Positions 47,450-60,300 of a stretch of 64,000 nt of DNA are shown here, one piece after another. The notes beneath the pieces were generated by a model that worked only from the letters and a program-made list of their open reading frames with translations, ran no database searches and was not told where the DNA came from. Source of the stretch: Manduca sexta (taxonomy: Eukaryota; Arthropoda; Insecta; Lepidoptera; Sphingidae); NCBI RefSeq assembly GCF_014839805.1, contig NC_051132.1, forward strand, positions 5,890,001 to 5,954,000, written 5' to 3'. Position numbers and translations under genes: made by a program. Positions within the stretch are counted from its first letter, which is position 1. Each line of letters begins with the position of its first letter.

Positions 47450-48386
47450 TCATGCTCTAATATCGCTAGTCGTATTCTCAGTTCTACTCGTAATAATATT
47501 TGTCGCATTACGGAAAGTAAATCTAGGCCCCTTCCTATTTTTTCTGCGCATTCTACGACGTTTCTTATTATGTGGTTTGCGACGGAAGTGGTTTTTACGT
47601 ACTTTAGTATCATTATCATGTGCAGTGTGGTTATACGTTACAATAGGTTTCCATTCAGTTTCACTTGCTATGATAATGTTATTTGAATTTAAGCCCTCTC
47701 TTCTGTATGGTACAAGTCTACTGCTATTAGATTTATAAAACATATTAGGGTTGACATAGTATTTAATTCTAGGATAATAATAGGTTCTTGGATAGTTAAA
47801 TTTATACTTTTTAGTCTTAACATAATCATTTAGGTCTTTATTATACTTTAGCCTATTGAGACTAACTTTGACGTCATTAAATTTTTTGGGCCTAGGCTTT
47901 CTGTTAGCCATTTTTCGTTGCGCGAAATTCCTTGGCTGTGGGATGAGTATTTCTCTCGGACGTTTGATTTCTAATTCTTCGACTGGCTCTTCGTAGTTGG
48001 CTGTCGTGGAAACTTCAGCATTAAGGCCTCGGAAGGTCGCTGGCATTGCGTCGTACACCACGTTTGCTATTGGATTTATAATACTTTTGAACCCATTTAT
48101 GAGTGGTTCGAAGAATTTCTGCAGTTTCGACTTACCGTCCCATCTCTCCGCGGCTCGCGTTGCGTTTACGAGTTGCAGTGTCGTTGCCTGTTGCGACTGC
48201 TGAGCGCTGGCGTCATTTTGGAGTATTTCGTGCGAGTGCGCGTGTGTTCCCAATGCGGTTGGGTTATACATCTCTGGTGACGCGAACTGTGAGCTCACTC
48301 CGCTAACGGAGTATGCGTGCGATGAGGCGCTTGGGAAATCGATCGGGTATTGCGAGTAAAGGTACGGGTGGTTGTGTAAACCGACG
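47450..48386 (-). CDS. Gene 2 long last exon (Tyr/Lys/Arg-rich tail)
   Basis: The acceptor is TTGTATTACAG; the first base completes a Gly codon. There are 311 open codons to TGA at 47452-47450, far beyond chance in this AT-rich DNA. Parts in order: VGLHNHPYLYSQYPIDFPSA and a His/Ser/Ala/Gln stretch; an amphipathic helix (KLQKFFEPLINGFKSIINPI); an acidic patch (EEPVEELE); a Tyr/Pro/Lys part (PRTYYYPRIKYY); and an Arg/Lys cluster (NKKRRRMRRKNRKGPR). Sequons are NAT (twice), NSS, NHT, NDT and NTT. An inner perfect donor (GACG|GTAAGT, with GT at 48135) could be used to shorten the exon. Confidence 0.8.
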
Positions 48387-51300
48387 CTGTAATACAAAAT
48401 TTTATGTTATTCGCCGATGTAAGTATTGTATGTAATTAACATTTAATTGTCATTAAATATAATCCTAGACATATATGTCTTTGATCAGAATAGAGATAGA
48501 ATCGGTCAATTGGTTTGTCAAATAGCAGTCTCAGTAATGTTGTCAATCCAGGTATGATTCGAAGTTGTGTTTTTGTTGTTGACATTAACATTTTTATTTT
48601 TGATTCATTGTTTGTATATTATTTTAAATCAAATATGCACTCATGTTTCTTTTAATCATACAAAGACTTCAGAAATTTCTTTAACACACTTGAAGTACGA
48701 AATTTCATCTCAGTTAATCAACAGAGTCAAACTGCGGGTGAAATCTCAATACAATCTGACAATGTTGATAAGTCCCGCGACGTCTCAAAATTTTATCTAA
48801 TTTCATTTAAGCCCATTGTGATACAGAAAGTGTCTCCGACTTTGATTTCATATTTGAATTGCAAACGACAAATTTTTGGAGCCTATAATTAATATTCAAC
48901 GAAACGTATAGTTGCTGTTACAATTTATTTTGTCTAACTTTGAGGAGTCAGTCATGCTGAGATCATCCACTTAGGCCTACATATTTTATGTGCTTAGAAA
49001 TATTTACGGTTGATAGATTTTTCGATTTAGTAATTGTGTATATATTTCAAGGCTTCGAGCGAACTTATAATTTTAAATCATTTAATTAATGTTGAAATGG
49101 GTTGAAATTTTTTGATCATAATAAAATGTTTATCATTTGATTTTGGTTTGAATTTGCAGTGTATTTAAAATCATAAGTATGTTGGTCCATTCAAATTAGG
49201 TAGAAAATTTCATAGTCAAATATAATTCCTTATAAATAACAGTTGCAAATTGTCATGAAAATATTTTCAAACAAAAGTGATATTTAGTTCGTTGACTGTT
49301 ATTACTTGGTATGGTAAAAGAGTTTCCACACGCAATGGTTTGGCAAATGGGGTATTTTCTCTGAAATTGAGTTCGGTCCCACGGGATCTTGTTCGATTGC
49401 AAACGTAAAAACTTTTCGATAAAACCGATTTTATAGTAAACAGTGTTTGCAAGTTAACAGCAACGTGTATTTTTCTCATTTGAAATTGGATTTTTTACAG
49501 TTCTGATGCGCCGAATCCATATTAACTATTAATTATATAAATATTTTAACGCTTCGTGCGAATTTATAATGTATAAAATATTTAAATAAATGTTGAAATG
49601 GGGTATAATTTTTTGATCGTACAGAAATGTTTTTTATTTGACTTTGAATTTATATTTTGCTATATTTTTTATATCGTTTAACGTAATAATATAGTCATAA
49701 GTCAATCGACTTCAATATGTCTGTTGTGCACAAATGTAAGCAAATTTTAATTTGAAAACTCCATTTAATTTTGTAACACTTCAGAGTTGGGATCATTTAT
49801 TGTGCTATGAAATATCGCTTCATGCTTCTACGAGACAACAATAAATAAATAACATGTATAGATCATTTCATCCACAAAGACGCGCCCTACTACTTGCCCT
49901 CATCGTTTATAGTGTGCATAGGCTGCATAAGTGCTCATGCATACTACGATTGATAGCATCGAGAAAAGTGCTTGGATCAGTCCCCTTACCCCGCAAAACC
50001 CACGCTGAATAAGTAGCGGGGCGCGTCTTCATGAATGAAATTATCTATATAGACAAATTACTGGGTATCATTGCTCATAATTACAAACATTTATATTATT
50101 ATAGTTACTATAGCTATTTTTAAGTGAATTTTATGTGATATAAACTACGAAATAGTACTTACAAGTGCCGCGTGCATATCAATACGTCGCAGTCAATAAA
50201 TCAAAGTCTGTTAAAAATGTCACAGTAGATTAAACACATACAATTCCTGTTTAGTTTCAAACTATTAAGATTTATTCTTGTTATAATGCATGTTCTATTA
50301 AACATGACTAAGGTCAGGGCCTTATTCCGTCTATAGGAGTGAATCCTTCTTTTTGCAATTACGGGCGTTCTATTCAAAGGAAAAATTTGACAAAAGTCAA
50401 AAAATCTCCTACTTTGTTACAGGGCTATCATATCTATCCTTCGACTAGAACGCCCGAAATTGCAAAAAAGACTTATATGCCCCCCTAAAAAGAATAGATC
50501 TGACTTTATTCTAAATAACTACCCTGGCAGGTAAATTTATTATTAAATAGCTTTTGCCTGCGATTCCAGCAGCGTGAAAATAAAATATATAATAGAAAGA
50601 AATATAATAGAAAATAGCCTATAGTTACTCAAGAGTAATATACCTTGCTCGTAGTGAAAAAAAAATGGGTTTTGTAGTTCGTGAGATATGCGCGTTCAAA
50701 CAAACTTTCCAGTTTACAATATAGTTATAGATAAATCGAATATAATGTAAAATCGTTTGTAGAAGCGAAACATCGCATAATGAGTATTCAGAAATTAATT
50801 AAAAGGCCATAGTGAAAACAATTAAACTTGTTTGGCATGTATTTTCTTTAAGTTGTAGAATATGCTAAGAAAATTTTAAGCGCTCTCCAGATCTTTCATG
50901 GAAGCGGAGCAGCAGGCAACGGCTAGTGCTATTAGATACATTTTCATAAGTAGGTACTGATAATGTCTCGATATTTTTGTTGTTCGTTCCAAGAATAATA
51001 TGTGTTTAAAAATATAAATGTATTTTTATATACGAAGTCATCAATTTGTAACGAGGCTGCTCTTGGTATTTTTCAGTGAAAGGGTTTGAATTATTAATAT
51101 AATCATTTGATGAGACTGTTATATCCCTTGTCATTCTTATTCACATAAAAAGCTTTATATGTTTTTTTTTAAACTGTCAATAGATGCATAATAAAAGTAT
51201 TTGTGATTAGATTTTTAATTTTGTCATGAAATATTTCAACATTCATTTAGCCTTGTTACACATTGATGCTCGTACTAAGTCTTTATATACAATCAGGTCT

Positions 51301-54300
51301 CGTCAATTCAGATAAAAAAAAAATTAAAGACCCCACCACGATATCAGACTTACCCGCTACTATAAGAATCGTAGAGTTTCTTCATGGCCATGCCGACTGT
51401 CACCAGGAGCGCCATCTTGCTGGCAACGAATGCCTTTATCGTAAGTACGGCTACCAAGGTAAACGCGAATATGACTGCCCCGGCAGACTTCATGCCAAAC
51501 AGCAATGGTACGATCACTTGGAGCACCTTCTTTTTGTGTCTGCGTCCTGGAATTTTTAAAAAAGAAAATATTAATTTATTAGTGACTGATTGATAGTTTT
51601 TTGAACTAAGGGATTGACGCTTCTGGTTAAATAATTGATGAATTCACACATATCTGTGGGTCATGTCATAGACCCGAGATATTCCAAGCTAATCTATTTT
51701 GAGTATAAATTATAGTCGACAATTTCCTTACGTTTTTTACTTTTGTTGTTTTTGTCTTTCAATGTCTGTATTGCTGACAATATATTGTATTCACAAATGC
51801 TGTTCAGAATAATAAAATTCGAGAACAAAGGATATATTACAATATGCAATAAATTAAAATTTTATATTATATTCCTATCGCAGACAGAAGCTATGATACT
51901 CAGAGCAGCGTATCGAAATTCGAAACACTAATTCAAAATTCAAATTCGTTTCAACGAGAAAAAGTCAGTTTCACTAGCAATACAACAATATGTTTTATAT
52001 TCACATTTCATCAGAACGGGGTGTCGTATGACATACGTCATGTTAACTTTATTTCAAAAGCGGGATTGTCATGGATATTTCGCGAAGTCTGATAACCGGG
52101 TTAGTATTCTGAATTTGCATAGATTTTTGCATAGATTCCATTCATTTGAATTTCGCCATGACAGTTTTAGTTTTTTGCACTTGTAAATATTTAAACTGTT
52201 GATCGAATTTTCTGTTAAATCTCTTAAATCTGACACACATGTTTGCTGTTGTTCACATCTTTATAATATCGATTAAAAAATATTTTACTGTTTAAAAAGC
52301 TAAATTCAAACCGTAGAGTAAATGTATGAAACATAAAATAAGATTTAAAAATAAAGAAAAATCTTAGATTTTCCGGTACCATTATAAATACGTTAAACGG
52401 ATGAAAACTTACGTATAATTAATTTACTTACACACAAAATTAATTACACGAACATTTTCATGTCGACAAATCGAACAATATTTAATATGCGGGTTCGTGT
52501 AAACATTTGTATAAGAACAATTCCGTGCAAATCTCACATACTAGGTGAGTAGAATTGCAAAAACAATTTAAAAGTTTCCTCATGCAACATAATACAATCA
52601 AGCGTTTTGTGACTCTACTTCCATCGTCATAGAGTTCATTATCTGAAGTACAATGGTAAAAATAAATTGGCAAGATCATTAGAGCCGCTCGAAAGCCGAT
52701 GGGTGTCAGATTCGTGTCCGGTACCAATGAAAGTTTGAACAGTAATCGATTAAAAATGGTTTGGAATGCGAGTATGAGAGGCGCGGGGAGCGAGCGAGGC
52801 CGCCGGATGTGTATAGTTAAAATTGAAGTTTGATTAGTTTTTTGTGGCTTTTCAATATACATTTATGGCATATGATTGTTGATCTCATTTTAATCGAATC
52901 GATAAGATTTGGAACGATGAAGCGATTAATGAATAATTTTTAGTAAGAAATTATTTATTAATAGTACTGTGATTTTATGCTCCCTGATCGAAATAAAGTA
53001 TACATTTTTTGTTCATATTTATGTTTTTATTTTAATGTCTGATTCAAAGGTAATATCAAATTATTTTAATTTGGACATAAGTATTGACTTGTCTATTTTA
53101 TAAATTAAATTTGATAATGATGTAATCTAATATAAATAATTTCCTACCTACCATTGTCTTACTCCAATACCTAGTTAGCGTAATACATTTTTCCTTACAG
53201 ATTTTTTTTTACTTATTTTTACGAATGGTCTCTAGTTTTCATAAAATCATATTAAAAATTCAAATAGTTTTCCTCAACTAGGGACTTGAACCTGGTATCC
53301 CGCAATGCACCGACCAAATGCACTAGTCTATAAGCAACTCTGAGATTAATTCCTTCCTAACCAAATTTCGGCCATGGCGGCCAATCTCAACGGAGATCAG
53401 CTAGTTACGCAGGAGATATAGTGCACAAGTGCTTGCGCAATTCACAGGTGCACTCTTTGTTCCTTTATTCTTATAGTTCGGTGGGACGGCAATCCCACAT
53501 GACTGGAGAGATATCAGGCACAGGACTATTGGTTTTACGTGTCTACCGAAACATAGGGGTATCACACTGCCAAGTTTCAGCAGCCACTGAGTAATTTAAA
53601 AGACGGAAAAACCTAGTCACTATTATTTTGGCCTGACCCTGGATTCGAACCCAGGACCTAAGCGCAGTAGTCGTACTTATATCTTGTACAATTACAACTA
53701 CGCCAGCGAGACAGTCACCCTGAGACTACATTGTACGTAAATAATAACAGTTTTTATTAAACAAAAAGCCTGACGGTAAAAGTAGTTAAATATTTATTTT
53801 ATTTCAGTATTAAAGTGCGAAAAAACATATTTTAATTAAACAGCGTGTCAGAAAACAATTATATTTTCATTGAATATGTATGAAAATATTGTTTTCTGAT
53901 AGGCTTCATCCTGTCAATTTCGGGAATTAAAATAAACTGAAAACTAAAACGTTAAATGAAAACAATTTTTTACGTACATTTAAAAGTTTAAAATTTGTAT
54001 AATTACGCAAAAAGGGTCGTATATAACTATATCCAAAAAATATTTGAAGGAAAAATTATATTGATTAAAGTATATAGATGATTGCTAATTTCTGCACTGC
54101 CTTGAGGTTGCCTGGGCCTTATATCCCGCACGTTATTTTGACAGTGCGTAACAAGCACGTAACACAACGCATCATGTTTAGGACTATAGAAATTTGGCTT
54201 ACAGAATACCATTCCACACACATTTCTCGAAGATAACATGACACGGCCGCGTTACGCGTTAACACTATCATACAGAATAAGGGCCCTGGGAGAGAATGCC

Positions 54301-57300
54301 TACTGCATAAAGTCCGTCTTGTATATGAATTGTGTGAAATGCATTTTTTTTATACTTGTACGGTGACCTCAATGCACGACGATTGATGATTCCCCTTCGG
54401 AAGTCGACACAATTATGCCAGCCGACTGGAACTGGATATACACAGACTGATCGGGAACGCAACACACGTACGTGGAGCACTATTGCTTTAATAACCAGCG
54501 CATGGTGGTTGCTATCCAGGCGTATATGAAATATAGCCTACCACCAGCAAAATAAATAAAATAACTTACGACATACAATTATAATTTATTCCTAGAACTT
54601 CTGGTTAAATGTCAGAAAGTATAAAGAACTTTGAACCAATATTCATTTTATACCGACCACAAGCTTGGGAGGAATATTGGTTAAACATTATAATGTGATA
54701 GATGATAGATCTATCTTATCTTACTAATATTATGATTGCAAATGTTTGGACATTAAATTGGACGTTTGGATGTCTGTTAGAAGAAAACCCAGAAACATAT
54801 TTCTTTTTTTTTAAGTGTATAACGCAGGCGTCGTACAAAAATGTAGTTGTAGTAGGAAAAAACAATGTAATGCAATTTATGTTGTGTTAATGGATTTTGA
54901 ATATTACTCGTATTTCAATGAAGACAACATCGATAATAGTTTGAAGGTAAAACATACATACTTTCAGTCAGAAATAAACTCACTCACACGCTTTAGTCGC
55001 ACCAAACTACAAAATAATCAGAAAATTATAACTGGATTTTTTGGTAGAAATGATGGTTTTTCAATGATGACTTTTCGCACAACGTTGGTAAAGGTAAAGA
55101 TGAGGAGAAAATGGTTTAATTTATTAACAGAATATTAAAAAAATCTTGTATAAAAAAGAAGAGGGAGCATATTTTAAGGGTCAAGAATTTATATTGGTTT
55201 TCTAAATAATAAAATTCTTTAAATAATTCCAAAAACAATCCGAAAAACACCTATTTTAGTAATAAAAATATTTTGGAATAACAAAAATATTATTTTGAGG
55301 AAAACCGATAATTTTTTATCACCCCATTCGTAAAACAATATCAAACACTTGTTTACAACATGAATATTTATGGATTTATGGAGTTTGTAGATCCGAGAAA
55401 TTGGTGTTAGAAAATTTATTGTAGGCGTAAAATTCGAGTTGTTGGGTTATAAATAAGGTATATCCAAACACTTGATAATAACGATTTCCTTGAAAGATCT
55501 CATATTATATTATGAAGGTAATTCATTTTAATATTTTGTTTGTTTACAAGGTATACGTGCCTATTTTTTAACTATTTTTCTTCATTTAAAACATATTAAA
55601 ATATATTTTTGACTATTTAACAATAATTCCAAACGGCAATGGATATTTCTGTCAGTTACGTTGATAAAATACTTTTTTCAAAATCAAATATTCCATATCT
55701 AGAAGCACCTTATTATCTTTAATAATCAATGTATTAAGACAATGTATGTATGATTGTAATAAGTTAGAAATAGTCTATCTGTAATATACAAAATTATAAC
55801 CAAATTTAACCGTTTCTGCGTTTACATCTAACAAATCATACATCTTTGCAAACTTTCGAATTGCAAATATTAGTAAAATTACTTTTATCATTGCAAGTTA
55901 TAATATATAATGAGATTTATTTTCACCACCCTAAGTATAATTATTCATTGTAATAAATAACATTTGGTGTAACGAGTAATGCTTTCTCGCGACAAATTTA
56001 TCTTAACTATCATTTGATCGTGATTTACGCAGCGTCGCGTCTAGATTTATTTCCTTTTTGAATTTTCTTTCGGTTTTATTACCGCTCTGTAATTTATAGA
56101 GGGTGATGACAATTTACTACGTTGCATTTATTTTTATAATTCTTTTTTTGTAAAGAAGGTTAAAGTAACAATAATTAAGACTAATATTATAATATACTAA
56201 TATTATAAAGTTTGTGAGGATGGATATATGTATGTTTATTCCCCTTTCACGAAAAAACTACTGAACAGATTTGGATAAAACTTTACAGTAATATTGGTTG
56301 TACATCAAAATAATACATAGGCTTAAATTTTTAATGATTTTGTGTAATTTGGTCATAACATAACGATACATATCAAGTATGACGGAAAAAAATATCCCGA
56401 AAAACTCCTTCACGCGGTTGAAGTCACGAGCAAAGGCTGGCACTATAAATGTGAAAGTGTTTGTATGTTTAGATTTTTTTTAAGTTAACGCATGACCAGC
56501 TGAATGTGTTTGGATGAAATTTGGCACAAAAATCGATCATGTCTTAGATAAACACTTAGGTTGCCTTTTATCCTAATCATTTCACAAATTGAAATCATGG
56601 ATTTCATTCTTCAGATTTTTCAAATAATGATGCTGGCATCATACAAGTACTATAAATCTCTATAGTGTTTTATGATTTTTTCCAGAGAAAAAAGCCTTGC
56701 ACGTGGGCCAAGCCACAAGCAATGCTACCTTAATAACTTTATTATGGTAGCATTGCTCGCGCCTGACTTTTCTAGTATCGTATTGTATCCTTCATCCTTT
56801 ATTTAAGTCTATTTTTAACACTATAAGAGCAAAATTGTATCCCTACGATTCTATTTTATACTATTAGGTATAAAGTACTGTTAACCTCATCGATAAGGAA
56901 TCAATAGCACCGTCAGGATTTTGATGAAAACCGTGATGGCATCCTTATCCGAACAATAAGCTATTACGTTGAGAAATGAAAGCCGTAACCTGAATACAGT
57001 TTTTTATTAAGTACTAAGTATGGACGTCTTTTTCAACACTCAAAATTGACGTCGTAGGTCCTTCATTTATCTTTATTTCGCTCACGTAAATTTCAATTAT
57101 TAAATTGGCACCATGGAAGGTCACGTAATTCGAAGAGACGACACGAATTCAAAAGATACCATAGTAATGTTTACAAAAGAATTCTGAGTTACTATCTTCA
57201 AACGATATGACGGTATTAAATAAGATTAAGAAATAACTCGGTATTCGCATCTAATAAATTTGTTGCAAGAAATAAATATATGACCAAAATAGGAATCATT

Positions 57301-60300
57301 GCAGTTGTGCTCGCACTTTTCTCCTTGTTGGCATATACATAAATTTATGTAACTCCTATTCAGACGGAATCATGGATTTAAAAAGTACAATAATTTAAAT
57401 CTGTTTATACATGTCTTTCCAAATAAGACTTGAAGTCAGAAATGCGTCTATTCGTAAAACTATGGGCTAATATTTTAATCGTCTGATACAATTTATTCGT
57501 AAGATAAAGTACAACGGAAACAATTTAAAAATGACAGCTGTATGTATTGATCCCGGCGCGCAACTCACCTACTTGAGTCACTATGGCAGGTTTTAACACC
57601 TTGTACACAGTGGTTAGCTCCTTAACAGAGATTTAATTTTTTACCACCAGTCATATTTCTCTTATCTTGTAAATAACCGAAAACGTGAGTAAACAAATGT
57701 TCATCTTATTTCTTTAGTACCGGGATTTTTTATATCCCGTACAAACGTGTATTCGCTTAAAAAAAATATGAGAAAACGTATAAACGAAGCTAAGTGCTTG
57801 AATTAGCATGAGGCAATATTTTTATGTTAAATATTTTTTAAGCTCGTTTTACGAATACATTTAGATATGATTCATCAAAGAAATGAGAGAATTGCCGAAA
57901 AAGCCTTTGAGCGCGAATTTTCTACCCAAGCATAGTAACAGAGTATTTATCGTAATAAATTATATAAGTGAAGAAAATTTTAACCGACTTCCAAAAATGG
58001 AGGTGGTTCTAAATTTAAAGTATTTTTTTTTAAGTTTCTTAACTCGGAACTTAGTCAATTATTAACATTTAGATCAGGTTATATGCTGATGATAAGATGC
58101 TATACCCGATAGCAACTTGCTACAATAAGGCCCTTTTTCACAAGTTTCAACAGTTTTATTTGACAGTGATCGTATTAAACGGCTAATGTAGTTAGTACCC
58201 ATTTTATTACCATTGATTTGGAAGCTCAGCATACTTTTATATTTGGTCGGCTTATACTCGTGGGTCCTCTCTTGGCTTGCCGGCAAGCCCGACAGCCACA
58301 TGACATGACGCGTGACATTACGCGTGTCACGGAAAAACAACCTTATTATGTAGTATATAAGGTTATATTCCCGCGACACACGTAAATGTCAATGTCACAT
58401 TGAGAGGACCCAAGAGTATATAAGACGAGTAGTACTTACTCCAAAATTGTAAGTACCTGTTTTATTACATTTTATGTGGTAAATTAGCTTACAGTGTGAC
58501 TTTTGTATTTGGTCGCCTTATATATCTGACGAGTAGCATTTACTCCAAAACAGGGCCTTAATAAATTATCAAATCTAGCAAAAATAGTAGTCCTATAAAT
58601 ATCGAAAAGAGAGTATTCGATGAAAGTGTATCACTTAACTATTTGTTCTTAAGTCAACGCATACCTTACCATAAACGTGTAGAATAGTCTACTGAGAAAG
58701 AAAAGTAAAATGTTACAGTTACTGGTCAACACGCATCGCACGCTACATTAGAAATTAATACGCGTGCCAGAGTGCCATTGTCGCAATGACTAGCTTTTTA
58801 ATTGCATTGTTTCAATTTCAAATTTCTAAATACATTTAATTGGTTCAATAATTATTGTTTACAAAACATTAATTATGTTTTTATTGATGGTATTGATTTT
58901 ACTGTCTTGTATATTTGGTTTTTAGTTGATACTTTTTTATGTGAAGTAAAGTATACCCCTTTTTGTGATGATTTTTATTTGTTGGTAAGAAAACTATGTG
59001 TAGGTCATTTGAAATTTTGAAGTCATTCAGCTACTTATGTGGGTAATTGTATAGGTACTAATTGTATAATATTTCAATAGATTATTTCAAAAGCCATAAT
59101 ATTACGATTTAATCTGAAAAAGAGTACCTACTGTCAACTCTCTTCCATAAAATAAATCCAAAATTTAATAAACAATTAAGTTATATTGTTTCCATAGATA
59201 TAACTTTAGAATCCATCGTCGTTCAATTGGAAAGGAAAGGAGTGACAAATTTTATTAATCGTGTTTTAGATCATTATTTTTGACGAACATATTATTGTAT
59301 CATCAAGAAAGGTAATCAAATGTTATTTGACACCGTAAATATATTTTCCTATAATAAAAATGTGAAATAGGTTTGAATATTAGAAAATGTTGCACCAATG
59401 TTTATTAAAGACGAAAGAATAGGGAGATGTTGTCGCCAGCAAAATATTACTTGCAGAAATATAAATCAAATATATATAATTATTATATGTCATATTAGGG
59501 ACTTCGGTATTGCTAACTGTATTTTATGATTATTATTCGTTTTTGACTTTTAAAAAACCAAATCAGCATTCAACATTTTTGTCTGTTTTTATTTATTTGA
59601 GTTCAATTTTGAACTGATTATATCGATTTTAGAACTATTATACTCTGCAAGAAGTTAACTTATTATCATTATATTTACAAAATTAAGAGTATTTTGGAAT
59701 ACAAATAAGCACTATGTTACATACACCACAATATAAACTACAAGCTTAAAATAAATGCAAGCTAACTTAAAATTCTCAAATGTAAATACATTTCTTAGTG
59801 GATTAAGCGAACGAGATTTAGTACAAAGCCGTGACTTGAGTCGACTATGTTGGTTGTAAATGTGGAGACAGTGTCACTGTAACATGTCAATTTTAGAAAT
59901 AAAAGATATACAGAAATATATTATTAAGACAAATCCTCCACCTCAGCAGAACTAGTGTTTTAAAATTATTAAATATGTAAAATAATTAAACATCATACTT
60001 TTATAGTATCTTTACTGGTTATTTCAAATAATTTGCATATAGTTTTATTCATTTCATAAGAAATTACCACTGAAATTGTCGATTCTGTGCATATCCTTGA
60101 ATACACGTCTTTTTAATTAGAAATATTATATAAACAATTTAATAAGAGTATATTGACAGTTTTTTTATTTTTTTCTTAATTGTTGAATATTTTTTTTAAG
60201 TAATTATATTATGTACCTTTTTGCATATTCCTGCCCATAATTCTTGCATCGTAAAAGTATGGAACGAGAACTCAAGACTGTTTTCTTAGGGGAGGGCTTT

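Larger units (their letters stand above)
48387..51353 (-). other. Gene 2 intron between hydrophobic and long last exon
   Basis: About 3 kb, with a TIR element (49866-50040), a hairpin element (50346-50470) and a Helitron-like tail (50547-50735). The stretch 48400-49860 is AT-rich with no feature I can support. Confidence 0.7.

Noticed and set aside
52482..52862. 126-codon minus-strand frame
   Set aside because: Part resembles a repeated GC-rich segment (GAGAGGCGCGGGGAGCGAGC). The peptide has no family features and no phase link to gene 2 exons.
53636..53712. Possible tRNA gene
   Set aside because: A-box and B-box are present, but the sequence continues into a SINE body and I cannot fold acceptor and anticodon arms.
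54268..54480. 70-codon minus-strand frame with RSVCVYPVPVGWHNC
   Set aside because: Antisense of repeat S; a similar peptide occurs at other copies.
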